Assembly (NCBI GenBank): GCA_027307115.1
Contig: DAHUXN010000055.1
Coordinates: forward strand, 1-64,000
Direction: 5' to 3'
DNA from: Acidobacteriota bacterium
GTDB lineage: Bacteria; Acidobacteriota; Terriglobia; Acidiferrales; UBA7541
DNA: 64,000 bases
In this document: positions 53,038 to 62,542 of the stretch, piece by piece
Position numbering within the stretch: the stretch's first letter is position 1
How the letters are laid out: each line of letters opens with the position of its first letter
Program-made: the position numbers and the translations under genes
Notes under the pieces: generated by a model
What the model saw: only the letters and a program-made list of their open reading frames with translations
Told to the model about the DNA's origin: nothing
Database searches by the model: none

Positions 53038-55310
53038 CACTGCACCTGAATCGTCGCCGTCCCGCTGGTGACGGGAAGGGGTTTCTGTTGCGAGTCGCGC
53101 GCGTTCACTTGCACCACCTGCAATTGCGATGTGCCCGGCGCGATCGCTTTGATCACGATGCCCAGCAGCGTTCCCGTGCCACTGATGCCCGGAGTATTGG
53201 GCCGCCGCGTCGCGGAAACGACGGCCTGACCTTGCTGCTGGTCCTCTTGGTGAACAACCGCAATTTCCTGCGTCCCGCCAGAAAGGAATCCGCCATTGCG
53301 AATATCTTCAATTTGAATCACTGCCGGGTCGTATTTCAGCAGCAGAGGAATCGAAAACAGGTCGTGCGCATTGTCAATGGCCAGTCCCACCGTCATTGTG
53401 TCGCCGGGTTTCAGCGAAATACTTGCCGGCTGAAACTGTAGCGAAGTCGACGCGCTCCCTGCCGGAGAACCCGGTGTCGGGCTCGCCGTTGCAGGTGCGC
53501 CCGTCGGGGTAGCGGAATTCTGCGCGCTCGGAGCCGCGACGGCCGCATTCGGCCCATCCACATTCTTTTGGAATACCCGAACGTTCGTATCCGTGCCCGC
53601 TGCCAGCGTGCGCATGTCATCTGCAGTGATACTCGGCATCCGCACCACATGCGGAGTCATCGCAATCAACACTTCGTCGTCCTCGGTCTTGTTGTCCTGG
53701 TTCGAAAAGAAATACCGAAGGAACGGAATGTGTGCCACGCCAGGCCACCCGTTCAGCGATTTTGTTTCGGTTCGCGTGATCAGTCCCCCCAGGAGATTCA
53801 CTTCACCGTCTCGCAAACGAATATCCGCTGGACCGATTTTCCGGCTGCTGATGATAGGCTGTTGAATCCCGCCAATATTACTCTGCGAGGTAACCGATGA
53901 AACTTCGATCGAGTAGTTTAGGCTCACCTCACCATCCGGGTGCACGCGTGGCGTCACGGAAATGATCACGCCTACATCCTTGTACTGAAAAGATGTGCTC
54001 CCCAGCGTGTTGAGGGATCCTCCAGCCGCGACTCCTATTCCGGGCGTCAGCGTGCTAACGGCGATGGGAACTTGGTCGCCAATCGACAGCTTCGCCGTGG
54101 CGCCATCCGTGACGCGAATCGTTGGATCCTGAATGACTCGCGTGGTGCTGTCGGTCAGCAACGCGTTCAGCGTCGCGCCGGGCAGCGTCAAGCTGTAATC
54201 AGCCGTCGACAAATGTTTCAGATTATTGAGCGTGACTTCCGGAGTAGTGGTTGTGGTCCCACCGGAGGTCGATGTGGCCTGACTCGGTTGGATCGCGGAT
54301 CGAGGCGTGCCCGTCACGGTGAGGCTCTGCGGCGGCTGAATTCCCAACTCGTGTTCCCGGTCGAGCCGCGCTTCCAGCACGTCCACCTGAATGATCACCT
54401 CGGGCTTCGCCTTGTCCAGGGAATTGATGATTTTGCTTGCGAGCATCAGCTTATCGGGCGTGGTCCGCATCACAATCGCGTTGTCAGCGGCGACGGGCTG
54501 TAAGCGGGTAATGTCGAGCAACTGCCGCAGGCCATTGGTTATCTCCGTCAGTTCGGCCGGCGTGGTGGTATTTCGCAGATAAAAGGTCTGCACTTGCTCG
54601 TCTTGCAGTTTCAGCCGGGTCTGCGGATTGTCCGGGGCGACCAAAATAATATTGCTCGTCACCGGCTTCCAAAAAGCGTCGCTCTCTAGCGCGACTGCAT
54701 CCAGTCCCTGTTCGAGGGTCACATTCGGCAAATCCACGGAAATTTGCCGGGAAACGTAGCTCGGATCGAAAATCACGCTCAATCCGGCGAGCTGTCCAAT
54801 CGTGCTGAAGACCACGCGCGCGTCCACCGGACCCATCTTCAAATTGATTGGTTCCCGCGAAAGCGGTTTTAATTCCGGCGGCGCCGACATCAGCCCTGTG
54901 TCCTCTGGCGGCGCCACGCCGACGGGCTTCGGCTGCTCCGCTTCCTTCACTTTGGCAAGCAGGTCTAGAGTTTTCTGCGCCTCTTGGGCCGCGATGGCGC
55001 TGGAGGGATCAATCCCTTCCGCTTTCTGAAATTCGGCGAGAGCCATTTCGAGTTGGCCTTTGTTCAGATCCTTCTCGCCTTGCTCCACGTGAAACTGCCC
55101 CGCCTCGAAGCGCGCCCGGATGCTCCGCAGCCTATATTCGGCGTTCCCCGGATCGCTTTTCAATGCCTGCGCATAGGAGACAACCGCCGTGTCGTAGTCG
55201 CCGGCAAGTTCAGCCTTGCGGCCAACTTTGTAATCCTGATTTCCTTTGGGACAGCCCGCGACAAACGTCACGGCAACCGCCACAAAAGACACCATTAAGG
55301 CGCGACGCAA
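53037..55310 (-). CDS. Lipoprotein secretin (GspD-like) with TPR and C-terminal cohesin domain
   Basis: A 757-residue outer-membrane channel subunit. The TTG start is supported by AAGGAGG 7 bases upstream; an in-frame ATG lies five codons in. Domain order: lipobox VAGC (Cys20); TPRs (about 25-130); secretin N0/STN (about 155-230, PINLKMGPVDARVVFSTIGQLAGLS); N1 domain (about 235-315); secretin core (about 330-570). In the core, TTRVIQDPTIRVTDGATAKLSIGDQVPIAV and LLGGLITRTETKSLNGWPGVAHIPFLRYFF are diagnostic. A Pro/Ala/Thr linker follows, then a cohesin domain (about 630-757, LKPGDTMTVGLAIDNAHDLFSIPLLLKYDPAVIQI). A cohesin fused to a secretin is unusual outside a few soil phyla. Two pseudopilin genes follow; no GspE/F/L/M is in the window. 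Confidence 0.87.
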   Translation of the reverse strand: MRRALMVSFVAVAVTFVAGCPKGNQDYKVGRKAELAGDYDTAVVSYAQALKSDPGNAEYRLRSIRARFEAGQFHVEQGEKDLNKGQLEMALAEFQKAEGIDPSSAIAAQEAQKTLDLLAKVKEAEQPKPVGVAPPEDTGLMSAPPELKPLSREPINLKMGPVDARVVFSTIGQLAGLSVIFDPSYVSRQISVDLPNVTLEQGLDAVALESDAFWKPVTSNIILVAPDNPQTRLKLQDEQVQTFYLRNTTTPAELTEITNGLRQLLDITRLQPVAADNAIVMRTTPDKLMLASKIINSLDKAKPEVIIQVDVLEARLDREHELGIQPPQSLTVTGTPRSAIQPSQATSTSGGTTTTTPEVTLNNLKHLSTADYSLTLPGATLNALLTDSTTRVIQDPTIRVTDGATAKLSIGDQVPIAVSTLTPGIGVAAGGSLNTLGSTSFQYKDVGVIISVTPRVHPDGEVSLNYSIEVSSVTSQSNIGGIQQPIISSRKIGPADIRLRDGEVNLLGGLITRTETKSLNGWPGVAHIPFLRYFFSNQDNKTEDDEVLIAMTPHVVRMPSITADDMRTLAAGTDTNVRVFQKNVDGPNAAVAAPSAQNSATPTGAPATASPTPGSPAGSASTSLQFQPASISLKPGDTMTVGLAIDNAHDLFSIPLLLKYDPAVIQIEDIRNGGFLSGGTQEIAVVHQEDQQQGQAVVSATRRPNTPGISGTGTLLGIVIKAIAPGTSQLQVVQVNARDSQQKPLPVTSGTATIQVQ

Positions 55311-55579
55311 ATCGGCCCTCCTTGGTTAGCTGATTTTCCCGGCCAGTCTAGCACCCCGGGTAGGATGCAACAAGCAAACGCGGCGTTGTCGTTATCAAAC
55401 ACGCCACTGCCTGTCCGTACAGACCTAAGTCTTTAGGCAATTGCCACGCTCTTTGTACGCCAAATCATTTTTTTAGACTATTCACTTTTGCGCTTTTCGT
55501 AGGACATCCGACAGACAGTGTGCGGGATTTGCCGCATCCTGCCCCCGCAAATACTCATTTCTGTTTTTCGGAGGCAGAA

Positions 55580-55795
55580 ATGACCCCTATCGACAAGGAC
55601 GGAACGTTTGATATTTTTCGCCAGCACGAGCTGGGTCCGATCTGGGTTCAGGCAGTGCGCGGGCGCGACGAAGCGATACGATCGCTGCTGAAATTGAGGG
55701 CCGAAAAACCCGCGCAGGTTTTTCTTCTCTGGGATTCAAGAACCAGGCAATTCCTGGATTTGCCTGCCAACGCCCAGAGTCTAACGAACAAGTGA
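55580..55795 (+). CDS. Small conserved-looking cytoplasmic protein, unknown
   Basis: 71 residues from an ATG with GGAGG 7 bases upstream. The sequence is soluble and mixed alpha/beta (DGTFDIFRQHELGPIWVQAVRGRDEAIRSLLKLRAEKPAQVFLLWDSRTRQFLDL). It resembles small uncharacterised proteins found near PilZ genes. The gene is followed at 55895 by a PilZ gene on the same strand. No function can be given. Confidence 0.65.
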   Translation: MTPIDKDGTFDIFRQHELGPIWVQAVRGRDEAIRSLLKLRAEKPAQVFLLWDSRTRQFLDLPANAQSLTNK

Positions 55796-55894
55796 TTGCG
55801 TCCCCGTGGTTGCGCGGAGGCGCAAAGCTTGTTGTTGAGCGCTGCCTTACCGGTCTTTATAATTTGGCTCGGTGGCGGGCGAGGCCGCCTCTCC

Positions 55895-56212
55895 ATGCAC
55901 TCTGAAATCCACCGCGCTACTCGCTTTCCGTTCGCGGCTAGTGTCGAAGTCACCGATACTCGCTCGGAACGGACTGTCACCGGACACACGAGCGATCTGA
56001 GCGTATTTGGCTGCTACGTGCGCACAACGAACCCATTTCCGGTGGGAACGAAGATAACGCTGCGTATTACGCATGACGGTGCAAGCTTCACTGCTTTTGG
56101 CAATGTGGTCTATTTTCGACCGAAGGCCGGAATGGGGCTCGCCTTTGCCAATGTCGAACCGACCCACCAGACAATTCTGGAGAAATGGATTGCGAACTTG
56201 AGAAAGAAATAA
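55895..56212 (+). CDS. PilZ-domain protein
   Basis: 105 residues, a single PilZ domain. The c-di-GMP site is partly preserved: the RxxxR-like start is RATRFPFAASVEVT, and DLSVFGCYVRTTNPFPVGTKITLRI corresponds to the (D/N)xSxxG segment. GKVVY-like FGNVVYFRPKAGMGLAFANV closes the barrel. The first motif has R-x-x-R rather than the strict RxxxR spacing, so c-di-GMP binding is likely but not certain. Such proteins often modulate pili, motility or secretion, which fits the neighbouring pseudopilins. The ATG at 55895 is internal to a longer reading frame that begins at 55796 without a ribosome site. Confidence 0.82.
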   Translation: MHSEIHRATRFPFAASVEVTDTRSERTVTGHTSDLSVFGCYVRTTNPFPVGTKITLRITHDGASFTAFGNVVYFRPKAGMGLAFANVEPTHQTILEKWIANLRKK

Positions 56213-56421
56213 TCCTGCGGGTGGTGTTTTCAACGGCTTGTTGTCTACCGTGAGCGCGCCGCGTTGCTACATCGCGCGCATCTGCTTCTGTGTTGGTTCA
56301 GCCTGAAATGGAGAGAGCGCGCTCTCCGTTAGTGAGTATTCTGCCGCTTAAGCAAGACGATTGTAGCTCCACACAGCTATCGGTCTTAAGTTCCGGTTAT
56401 CCCGTGATAAGGGGCTACTTT

Positions 56422-57357
56422 TCAGATCTCAAGCAAGTCTTTGCCGACAATCACGGAACCGCGGAAGTGAGTGCGCGCCGCATCAATCCACATCTGATCG
56501 GTGACCTCTGGATCGTCCGCCGGCACGAGATGGGAGAGGACCAGAATCTTGACGCCAGCTTCTTGTGCCGCGCGGCCGGCATCTTCGGCCGAGGTTTGGT
56601 TAGCGATGATGCTCGCCTTGAGGGCAGTAGCGTTTGGCACGCGGGCTACGAGACGATCGACTGCAGGCACGTAAAGCACGGCGTGCACAAGTACCTCTGC
56701 ACCCGTCGCCAGTTTCACGAGGTTATCCGACCGCGTCGTGTCGCCGGAAATGACGATCGAACGGTCGGCGGCGTCGAAACGATAAGCAAACGCCGGAACG
56801 ACAGGCGGATGATGCACGAGTGCCGCCGTTACCCTCACGTTTTCATCGCGCATGACCGGACCACCGTCGCGCAGCTCGTGGACATGAACGAGCGGCACTA
56901 GTGGCACTCTGCCTTCATTCGCAATTCGGGTGTCGATGTCGTAGGCGTTCATTTCGAAGAACAGCTTGGTCATCTTCGCGAGCGGCGGTGGTCCCCAGGT
57001 ATCGACGCGCGTGCTGAGCCCGGCGGCCCAAGCCAGCCAAATCAGATTCCCGTAGTCCGCATTGTGGTCGGAATGCTGGTGCGTCAGGAAGATGTGACGT
57101 ACCGTGGGCAAGGGCACGTCAGCGAAGACGAGCTGTCGCGCGACGCCGTTGCCGCAATCGATCACATACGCTCTGTTGTTGCTGATGATGACTTGTGCGG
57201 ATGCTGAACTCGCCTTCCGTGGTCTCGGTCCGCCACCAGTCCCGAGAAGGATCAGTCTGGTCTTTGCACTCCGGGCCTCGCTTCCGCGTGGGAGCAATGC
57301 TCCTCCTGTCAGCGTGATGGCGCCTGCGAGAAACGAGCGTCGACTGAGATCTCGCAC
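56422..57357 (-). CDS. Exported metallo-beta-lactamase-fold hydrolase
   Basis: A 311-residue Tat substrate (LSRRSFLAGAITLTGGALL). The MBL fold is recognised by LILLGTGGGPRPRK and DCGNGVARQLVFADVPLPTVRHIFLTHQHSDHNADYGNL, with the HxHxDH zinc motif, and by VISGDTTRSDNLVKLATGAEVLVHAV and VLSHLVPADDPEVTD supplying later His/Asp ligands. The GTGGGPRPR opening and D-x-x-N-A-D-Y-G continuation point to the ribonuclease Z/arylsulfatase-like branch. An RNA-processing role is unlikely for an exported form. Substrate unknown; neighbours give no hint. Confidence 0.85.
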   Translation of the reverse strand: MRDLSRRSFLAGAITLTGGALLPRGSEARSAKTRLILLGTGGGPRPRKASSASAQVIISNNRAYVIDCGNGVARQLVFADVPLPTVRHIFLTHQHSDHNADYGNLIWLAWAAGLSTRVDTWGPPPLAKMTKLFFEMNAYDIDTRIANEGRVPLVPLVHVHELRDGGPVMRDENVRVTAALVHHPPVVPAFAYRFDAADRSIVISGDTTRSDNLVKLATGAEVLVHAVLYVPAVDRLVARVPNATALKASIIANQTSAEDAGRAAQEAGVKILVLSHLVPADDPEVTDQMWIDAARTHFRGSVIVGKDLLEI

Positions 57358-57574
57358 GTGATGCTCCTTAGCGTCGAATTCTACGTCGGGACGGGATTCC
57401 GCGCCAGATCTGAACCGATGAACTCCCGAAGATCGGCATCCCTTCCACCAAATGCCTCCTCAGAATGGCGACCTTCTCTTCCGGCGGGTAGTGCTTCCGT
57501 TGTTTCCTCGTGTGTTCGCTTCGTTATCTTAACGGACGAACCCTTTCTCCATTTCCAGCTGAGGCAGGACACTT

Positions 57575-57982
57575 CTAGTTCACCGCGACAAAATCTTCGC
57601 CTTGCGCTGTCGCTTCGACTGCTTTTGCCAACGCTTCACCTGCTTTCGTTTTGGCCACGTATGCGCTGATGCCGATCTTCCTGGCCTCGTCAATAAAACG
57701 TTGGTCCACGCTGGACGACAAGATCACAATTGCTGACCCTGGCGATTTGCTCTTTATCCCGCGGGCGGCGTCGAAGCCATTTAAAACAGGCATGGCCAGG
57801 TCCAGAACGACCACGTCAGGCCTCAGCCGTTGCGCCTCTTTGATGGCCTCCGCGCCGTCCTGCGCTTCTCCGCAAACCTCCAGCTGCGGATCCTGCTGCA
57901 AAGTTGACCGGACTATCTTGCGGACCAAGGGATGATCATCCGCTATCAAAACGCGGACCCGGGAATTCGCCCCCAGAAACAT
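57575..57982 (-). CDS. Receiver-only response regulator
   Basis: 135 residues from the ATG at 57982 (an upstream GTG or ATG at 58012 would add ten). Only a receiver domain is present: acidic pocket VLIADDHPLVR, phosphoacceptor Asp in VVVLDLAMPVLNG, Ser of IVILSSSVD, and Lys in AYVAKTKAGEAL. There is no HTH, GGDEF or other output domain, so it acts like CheY/Spo0F or has lost a NarL-type HTH. The VRxVRVLIADDHPLVR opening is typical of NarL-family receivers. No kinase is adjacent. Confidence 0.85.
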   Translation of the reverse strand: MFLGANSRVRVLIADDHPLVRKIVRSTLQQDPQLEVCGEAQDGAEAIKEAQRLRPDVVVLDLAMPVLNGFDAARGIKSKSPGSAIVILSSSVDQRFIDEARKIGISAYVAKTKAGEALAKAVEATAQGEDFVAVN

Positions 57983-58276
57983 TGCTGATTGTAATAGCCA
58001 GATTCCCGTCAACTACATACTGTGAAACAGGTATTACCGTTCTCCGGAGCCTTACAGTCAGTTTGTGTTCCGCACATCATTGATTCCGCAGGCACTTATG
58101 GATTGCACTGGGCAAGAGGTCGAGCAGTGCGCGACCTAGAACGCTCTGGTATTTGTCGTTTTTGGTGGGGGGAGTGGGCCCGCGCGCCCTGCCACGTTCC
58201 GCGCTGCCCTGCCACGGCCTCGCCACGGCGCGGCACAACTTGCGTATCCCGCGCTGCGACGGATATCATACGCACG

Positions 58277-58774
58277 GTGAAGCCTGCAACGAAATCCTCG
58301 ACAAAGAAAGAATCGCCCGCCGTCAAAATTGTCGCTCAGAATCGCGCCGCCTCGTACAATTACGAACTCCTCGACAAGTACGAGGCCGGCATGGTTTTGG
58401 TCGGCACGGAAGTCAAAACATTGCGCGAAGGGAAGGGCAGCCTGCGCGACGCCTACGCCGAAGCGCGCGGCGGGGAACTCTGGCTCATGAATTGTCATAT
58501 TCCGGAATACCAGCCGGGCGGGCCATGGAATCATGGGCCGCTCCGCGCGCGCAAGCTGTTACTCAATCGCCGCGAAATCGACAAGTTGAGCGTTCAAGTT
58601 CAGCAAAAAGGCCTTACCCTGATTCCGCTGAAAATTTACTTTCGCGACGGCATGGCGAAATGCGAACTTGCGTTGGCGCGCGGGAAAAAGGATTGGGACC
58701 GCCGCGCGGCCGAACGCGAAAAAGAAGATAAACGCGAAGCGAAAGATGCGATGTACCGCTACAAACGCCACTAA
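58277..58774 (+). CDS. smpB: SsrA-binding protein SmpB
   Basis: A 165-residue tmRNA partner required for trans-translation. The GTG at 58277 gives the right family length; an earlier in-frame reading (58022) adds 85 Arg/Pro-rich residues without homology. Motifs: IVAQNRAASYNYELLDKYEAGMVLVGTEVKTLREGKGSLRDAYAE, NCHIPEYQPGGPWNHGPLRARKLLLNRREI, and LTLIPLKIYFRDGMAKCELALARGKKDWDRRAAEREKEDKREAKDAM. The KKDWDRR tail forms the helix in the mRNA channel. A short Lys-rich N-terminal extension precedes the core. No ssrA gene was recognised nearby. Confidence 0.94.
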   Translation: MKPATKSSTKKESPAVKIVAQNRAASYNYELLDKYEAGMVLVGTEVKTLREGKGSLRDAYAEARGGELWLMNCHIPEYQPGGPWNHGPLRARKLLLNRREIDKLSVQVQQKGLTLIPLKIYFRDGMAKCELALARGKKDWDRRAAEREKEDKREAKDAMYRYKRH

Positions 58775-58796
58775 TTCAGGAGACTGAAAGGGGAAC

Positions 58797-60290
58797 ATGG
58801 AAATTCAATTAGAAGGCCAGCTATTCTCGTCCGTATCTGCGGACGCAGTCGTCACTTACGTATTTGGCGACAAGGAAGCGCGTTTTGAAGGAACTGTCGC
58901 GGAACTCGACCGCGCGCTCGGCGGCAAGATTAAGCCTCTTGCCGACAGCGGCGAAGTGAGCGGCAAACCGCTCGAAATGATTTTGCTGCATTATCCTGCT
59001 GGAGTTGCCGCCAAGCGCCTGCTCTTGGTCGGCGCGGGAAAGCCGGAAAAGTTTTCGCACGCCGAGCTGCGAAAAATCGCGGGGGCCGCTCTCCGCTATC
59101 TGAAGTCTCGCGGCGTGAAGACTTTCGCATTTCTGCCCGCTGAAAAAGATCGCACTCCCGCTGCCGCACAGGCAATTGTCGAAGGCCTGCTGCACGCGGA
59201 CTATGAGTCCGATAAATATCAGACGCAGAAGAAAAACAATAAAGGCATCGACCGCGTTTCGCTTCTCGGTTTTCCGGCGGCGTCCCGCGCGGAAATCGAA
59301 GCGGCCGTCGAACGCGCGAAAATCATCGGGGAGTCGGAGAATTTTGCGCGCGATCTGATCAACGAACCATCGAATCGCTTAACTCCCCGCATGCTGGCTT
59401 CGCGCGCGGAGGCGATGGCGAAAGATTCCGGCCTCGAAATCGATATTCTCGACGAAAAGCGAATTGCCGAACTGAAAATGGGCGCGCTTCTCGGCGTCGC
59501 GCAGGGCAGCGATGAGCCGCCGCGCATGATTGTCGTGCGCTATCGCCCCGCGCAGAAAAAAACTGGAGCGCCCATCCTTGCTTTAGTCGGCAAAGCCGTC
59601 ACGTTCGATACGGGCGGCATTTCCATCAAGCCCGCTGCCAACATGGAAGAGATGAAGACCGACATGAGTGGCGGAGCCACCATGCTCGCTGCGCTGCGTG
59701 CTCTCGCGCGCCTCAAACCCTCCATCGAAGTGATGGCCGTTGTTCCCGCCACCGAAAACATGCCCGGCGGCCGTGCGCAAAAACCTGGCGACGTGCAAAT
59801 CGCGATGTCCGGCAAATCCATCGAAGTCATTAACACAGACGCCGAAGGCCGCTTGATTCTTGCCGACGCCATCACTTACGCGAAAAAACTCGGCGCCACT
59901 CACCTCATCGACGCCGCCACGCTCACCGGAGCTATCGTCGTCGCGCTCGCCAATGTCCATGTCGGCGCGTTCGGCACGCCGCGCGAATTCCTCGATCGCG
60001 TCCTCGAAAGTGCACGCGCGACTGGCGAAAAAATGTGGCCCATGCCCATCGACGACGAATACGAAGAGATGATCAAGAGCAAAATCGCCGACATCCGTAA
60101 TACCGGCAGCGGGAAAGGGGGAGGGGCAATCACCGCCGCGTGGTTCCTCAAGGAATTTGCTGAAGACACGCCTTGGGTCCATCTGGACATCGCCGGAACC
60201 GCCTGGCGTGACGACGCGAAACCTTGGTCTGCGTCCGGCCCCACGGGCGTCGCCACCCGCACCCTGGTCGACTTCGCCATGAAAATGTGA
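58797..60290 (+). CDS. pepA: Leucyl aminopeptidase (M17)
   Basis: A 497-residue cytoplasmic Zn/Mn aminopeptidase. The N-terminal macro-like domain covers about 1-170. The catalytic domain has VGKAVTFDTGGISIKPAANMEEMKTDMSGGAT, with Lys, Asp and the metal ligands, and VINTDAEGRLILADAITYA with NTDAEGRL, the family signature. The ATTEN-like VPATENMPGGRAQKPGDV is also present. Length and motifs agree with PepA hexamers, which may also bind DNA. It begins 22 bases after smpB and converges on argS. Confidence 0.95.
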   Translation: MEIQLEGQLFSSVSADAVVTYVFGDKEARFEGTVAELDRALGGKIKPLADSGEVSGKPLEMILLHYPAGVAAKRLLLVGAGKPEKFSHAELRKIAGAALRYLKSRGVKTFAFLPAEKDRTPAAAQAIVEGLLHADYESDKYQTQKKNNKGIDRVSLLGFPAASRAEIEAAVERAKIIGESENFARDLINEPSNRLTPRMLASRAEAMAKDSGLEIDILDEKRIAELKMGALLGVAQGSDEPPRMIVVRYRPAQKKTGAPILALVGKAVTFDTGGISIKPAANMEEMKTDMSGGATMLAALRALARLKPSIEVMAVVPATENMPGGRAQKPGDVQIAMSGKSIEVINTDAEGRLILADAITYAKKLGATHLIDAATLTGAIVVALANVHVGAFGTPREFLDRVLESARATGEKMWPMPIDDEYEEMIKSKIADIRNTGSGKGGGAITAAWFLKEFAEDTPWVHLDIAGTAWRDDAKPWSASGPTGVATRTLVDFAMKM

Positions 60291-60313
60291 GCGGCCTTGT
60301 AGCTGAAGTCCCA

Positions 60314-60334
60314 TTGCGGCGATGTGTGCCGCAA
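60314..60334. terminator. Stem-loop between convergent pepA and argS
   Basis: Perfect 7-bp stem TTGCGGC / GCCGCAA with a 7-base loop (GATGTGT), placed in the 62-base gap where pepA and argS transcripts meet. No T-run follows on either strand, so it is at best a weak or Rho-assisted bidirectional terminator. Confidence 0.4.
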
Positions 60335-60352
60335 CCGACGTGAGGCATTTCC

Positions 60353-62332
60353 CTACATTTTCTCTGGGGCTTCGACGCCAAGAAGGTCAAGCGCCGTGAC
60401 GAGCTGTTTTTCGACCAGCGCGCTCAGCAAGAGCAGAAAGTTTTTCTTGCCGGGGTCTTCTTCGGACAAAATGTGATGCTTGTGGTAAAACAAATTGAAT
60501 TGCTGCGCGAGTTGGAAAGCATATTTGGCAATAAAGGCAGGCTCGTGGGCGCTCGCGGCAGCTTCGATTTGCGCACCCAGCGAACCGGCGAGCAACGATA
60601 ACTCCCACAGATCGTTGCCTTCAGGGGGCGCGAGCAGACGCTGTGCCGTCCCGGCGTCAGCAGTCTCTTCGAGGCGCTCGAGCGAAAAGCCCTGCTCCTG
60701 TTCGCGGGCTTTGCGAAAAATATTTCGCGCGCGCACAACGGCGTATTGCACGTAGGGACCGGTCTCGCCTTCAAAACTGAGGGCGTCCTTGAAATCGAAT
60801 GCAATAATTGTCCCACGCGTGAATTTCAGCAGGAAATATCGCAGCGCGCCGATGGCAATCGCGTGCGCGACGCCGGCGCGTTCCCCGTCGGAAAAATCGC
60901 GGTGCCGCGACTCCACTTCCGCGCGCGCTCGTTGTTCAAGCTGGTCGAGCAAATCGTCGGCTTTCACGCCTTGACCTTTGCGCCCGCTGACTTCCACGTA
61001 CGGCTTCTTCGCTTCCTCTTCCGAAAGTTGATAACCCATTTCCGCGGCGCAACGCGGCGTCAGCGCGACCATCTCGTAGGAAAAATGCACGGAGCGATCC
61101 GCCTCGGAATTAAAACCCAAAGCTCGCAATCCCGCCACGACAACCTGCTGCGGATAGGCCTGGCGCGAATCGATCACGTTGAATACTTCCTGACCTCGGC
61201 CAAATGCGGGAGCTTCGCCTGAACCGCCCGCGCTGCACGTGACCCACAGTTTCCGGCCGTCCGGATACGAGAGAAAGGGCGCGTAGTAAAAATCCTTGCC
61301 AAGCAAACCGAATTTCCAGAGCTGGTAGGCGATGTCTTTTCCAACGTAGGTGACGGTTCCGTTCGAGCGCACGATTATTTTTGCATCCGCTTCGTCGTCC
61401 CGTTCCGCCGCCTCTTTATCTCCGGAGAGTTCCATCACCCAGCAGCCTGCGTTTTTCCCCGTGGCCGCCTTGTGAATGGCGCCGCGTGCGATCAGCATCT
61501 GAAACGCCGCATCCCAGAATTTCAAGTGCAGAATTTCACTTTCACGGGGCAGCAGGTCGTATTCAATCTCCAAGCGGCTCATGGTTTTCAAATGGCAACG
61601 CACGATGGCGGTCGAAACTGTTTCCGCCATTTCTGCCGCCTCCCCGGAGCCATGCTCGATTGCTTTGATGACTTCGCCGCGCAATTCGAGGCGCGCTTTG
61701 TCTTCTTCCAGAAAGTGCGTGACGCGCGCGTATAAGTCCCAGCACAAATAATCGAATTGTGGCTGTGCGGCGAGGGCGCGAACTTCAGCCTCCGTTTTCT
61801 GTTCGAGGTGAACGAAACCCAAGACAACATCGGCGACTTGGACTCCTGTATTGTCGATGTAGTTTTGCACTTCGACGCGCCGGCCGGTGTATCGCAGCAG
61901 GCGAACAAACGCATCGCCGAGCACGGCGTTTCGCAAGTGCCCGATGTGCGCCGCCTTGTTTGGATTGATGTTCGTGTGCTCGACAATTGCCTTGGGCGAT
62001 TCCGCAGATGCACGAACGGTTTCGCGGCCGACCGCAGAAGACGCGGCGCGAAAGAAGGCGGCGCGGTCGAGATAGGCATTCAAATATCCGGCGCCCGCGA
62101 TTTCGATGCGCTCGACGCCATCGATCTTGCCAATTGTCGAGGCAATTTCCTGAACGATTTGTCGTGGCGCGCGCTTTAGGCGTTTTGCAAGCTCGAAACA
62201 TACAGGAGAAGCGATCTCTCCCATTTCAATTTTCGGCGGGCGCTCCGTGACGACGCTGAGCTCGACGCCGTACTTCGCGCGGATAAATGCCGCGAGCGCA
62301 TCGCGTACACGTTTTTCTATTGGCTGATACAC
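60353..62332 (-). CDS. argS: Arginyl-tRNA synthetase
   Basis: A 659-residue class Ia synthetase that charges tRNA-Arg. The Add-1 N-terminal domain (1-110; RVRDALAAFIRAKYGVELSVV) is followed by the HIGH motif in VEHTNINPNKAAHIGHLRNAVLGD. The catalytic core includes VQNYIDNTGVQVADVVLGF and YAPFLSYPDGRKLWV. ArgRS often lacks a classical KMSKS. The C-terminal DALR anticodon-binding domain starts near FEGETGPYVQYAVVRARNI. It is longer than the E. coli enzyme (577) because of inserts in the catalytic domain, as in several soil phyla. Confidence 0.95.
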   Translation of the reverse strand: MYQPIEKRVRDALAAFIRAKYGVELSVVTERPPKIEMGEIASPVCFELAKRLKRAPRQIVQEIASTIGKIDGVERIEIAGAGYLNAYLDRAAFFRAASSAVGRETVRASAESPKAIVEHTNINPNKAAHIGHLRNAVLGDAFVRLLRYTGRRVEVQNYIDNTGVQVADVVLGFVHLEQKTEAEVRALAAQPQFDYLCWDLYARVTHFLEEDKARLELRGEVIKAIEHGSGEAAEMAETVSTAIVRCHLKTMSRLEIEYDLLPRESEILHLKFWDAAFQMLIARGAIHKAATGKNAGCWVMELSGDKEAAERDDEADAKIIVRSNGTVTYVGKDIAYQLWKFGLLGKDFYYAPFLSYPDGRKLWVTCSAGGSGEAPAFGRGQEVFNVIDSRQAYPQQVVVAGLRALGFNSEADRSVHFSYEMVALTPRCAAEMGYQLSEEEAKKPYVEVSGRKGQGVKADDLLDQLEQRARAEVESRHRDFSDGERAGVAHAIAIGALRYFLLKFTRGTIIAFDFKDALSFEGETGPYVQYAVVRARNIFRKAREQEQGFSLERLEETADAGTAQRLLAPPEGNDLWELSLLAGSLGAQIEAAASAHEPAFIAKYAFQLAQQFNLFYHKHHILSEEDPGKKNFLLLLSALVEKQLVTALDLLGVEAPEKM

Positions 62333-62542
62333 GGATTCTCTTTTCGCAAAAAGGGTAAGTGATTATAGGGGGTTGGCGCAGCTCAGTCAAAATAGCAATT
62401 TGGCGCGTTTACAGAAAAATGCGTCCAGTGTGCGGGTTTGACAGCTTCCAGAGCGCAGCATAGTATCTAATTTTCGCAATTTCCCGGCGGAATCGCCGTA
62501 TCATCTGCGCGGCGAATTGACGGACGTGGGTGTGACGACCAA

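Noticed and set aside
62366-62410. GGGGGTTGGCGCAGCTCAGTC resembles the 5' end of a tRNA (acceptor and D arm)
   Set aside because: No matching anticodon stem, T arm or 3' acceptor strand follows within 90 bases.
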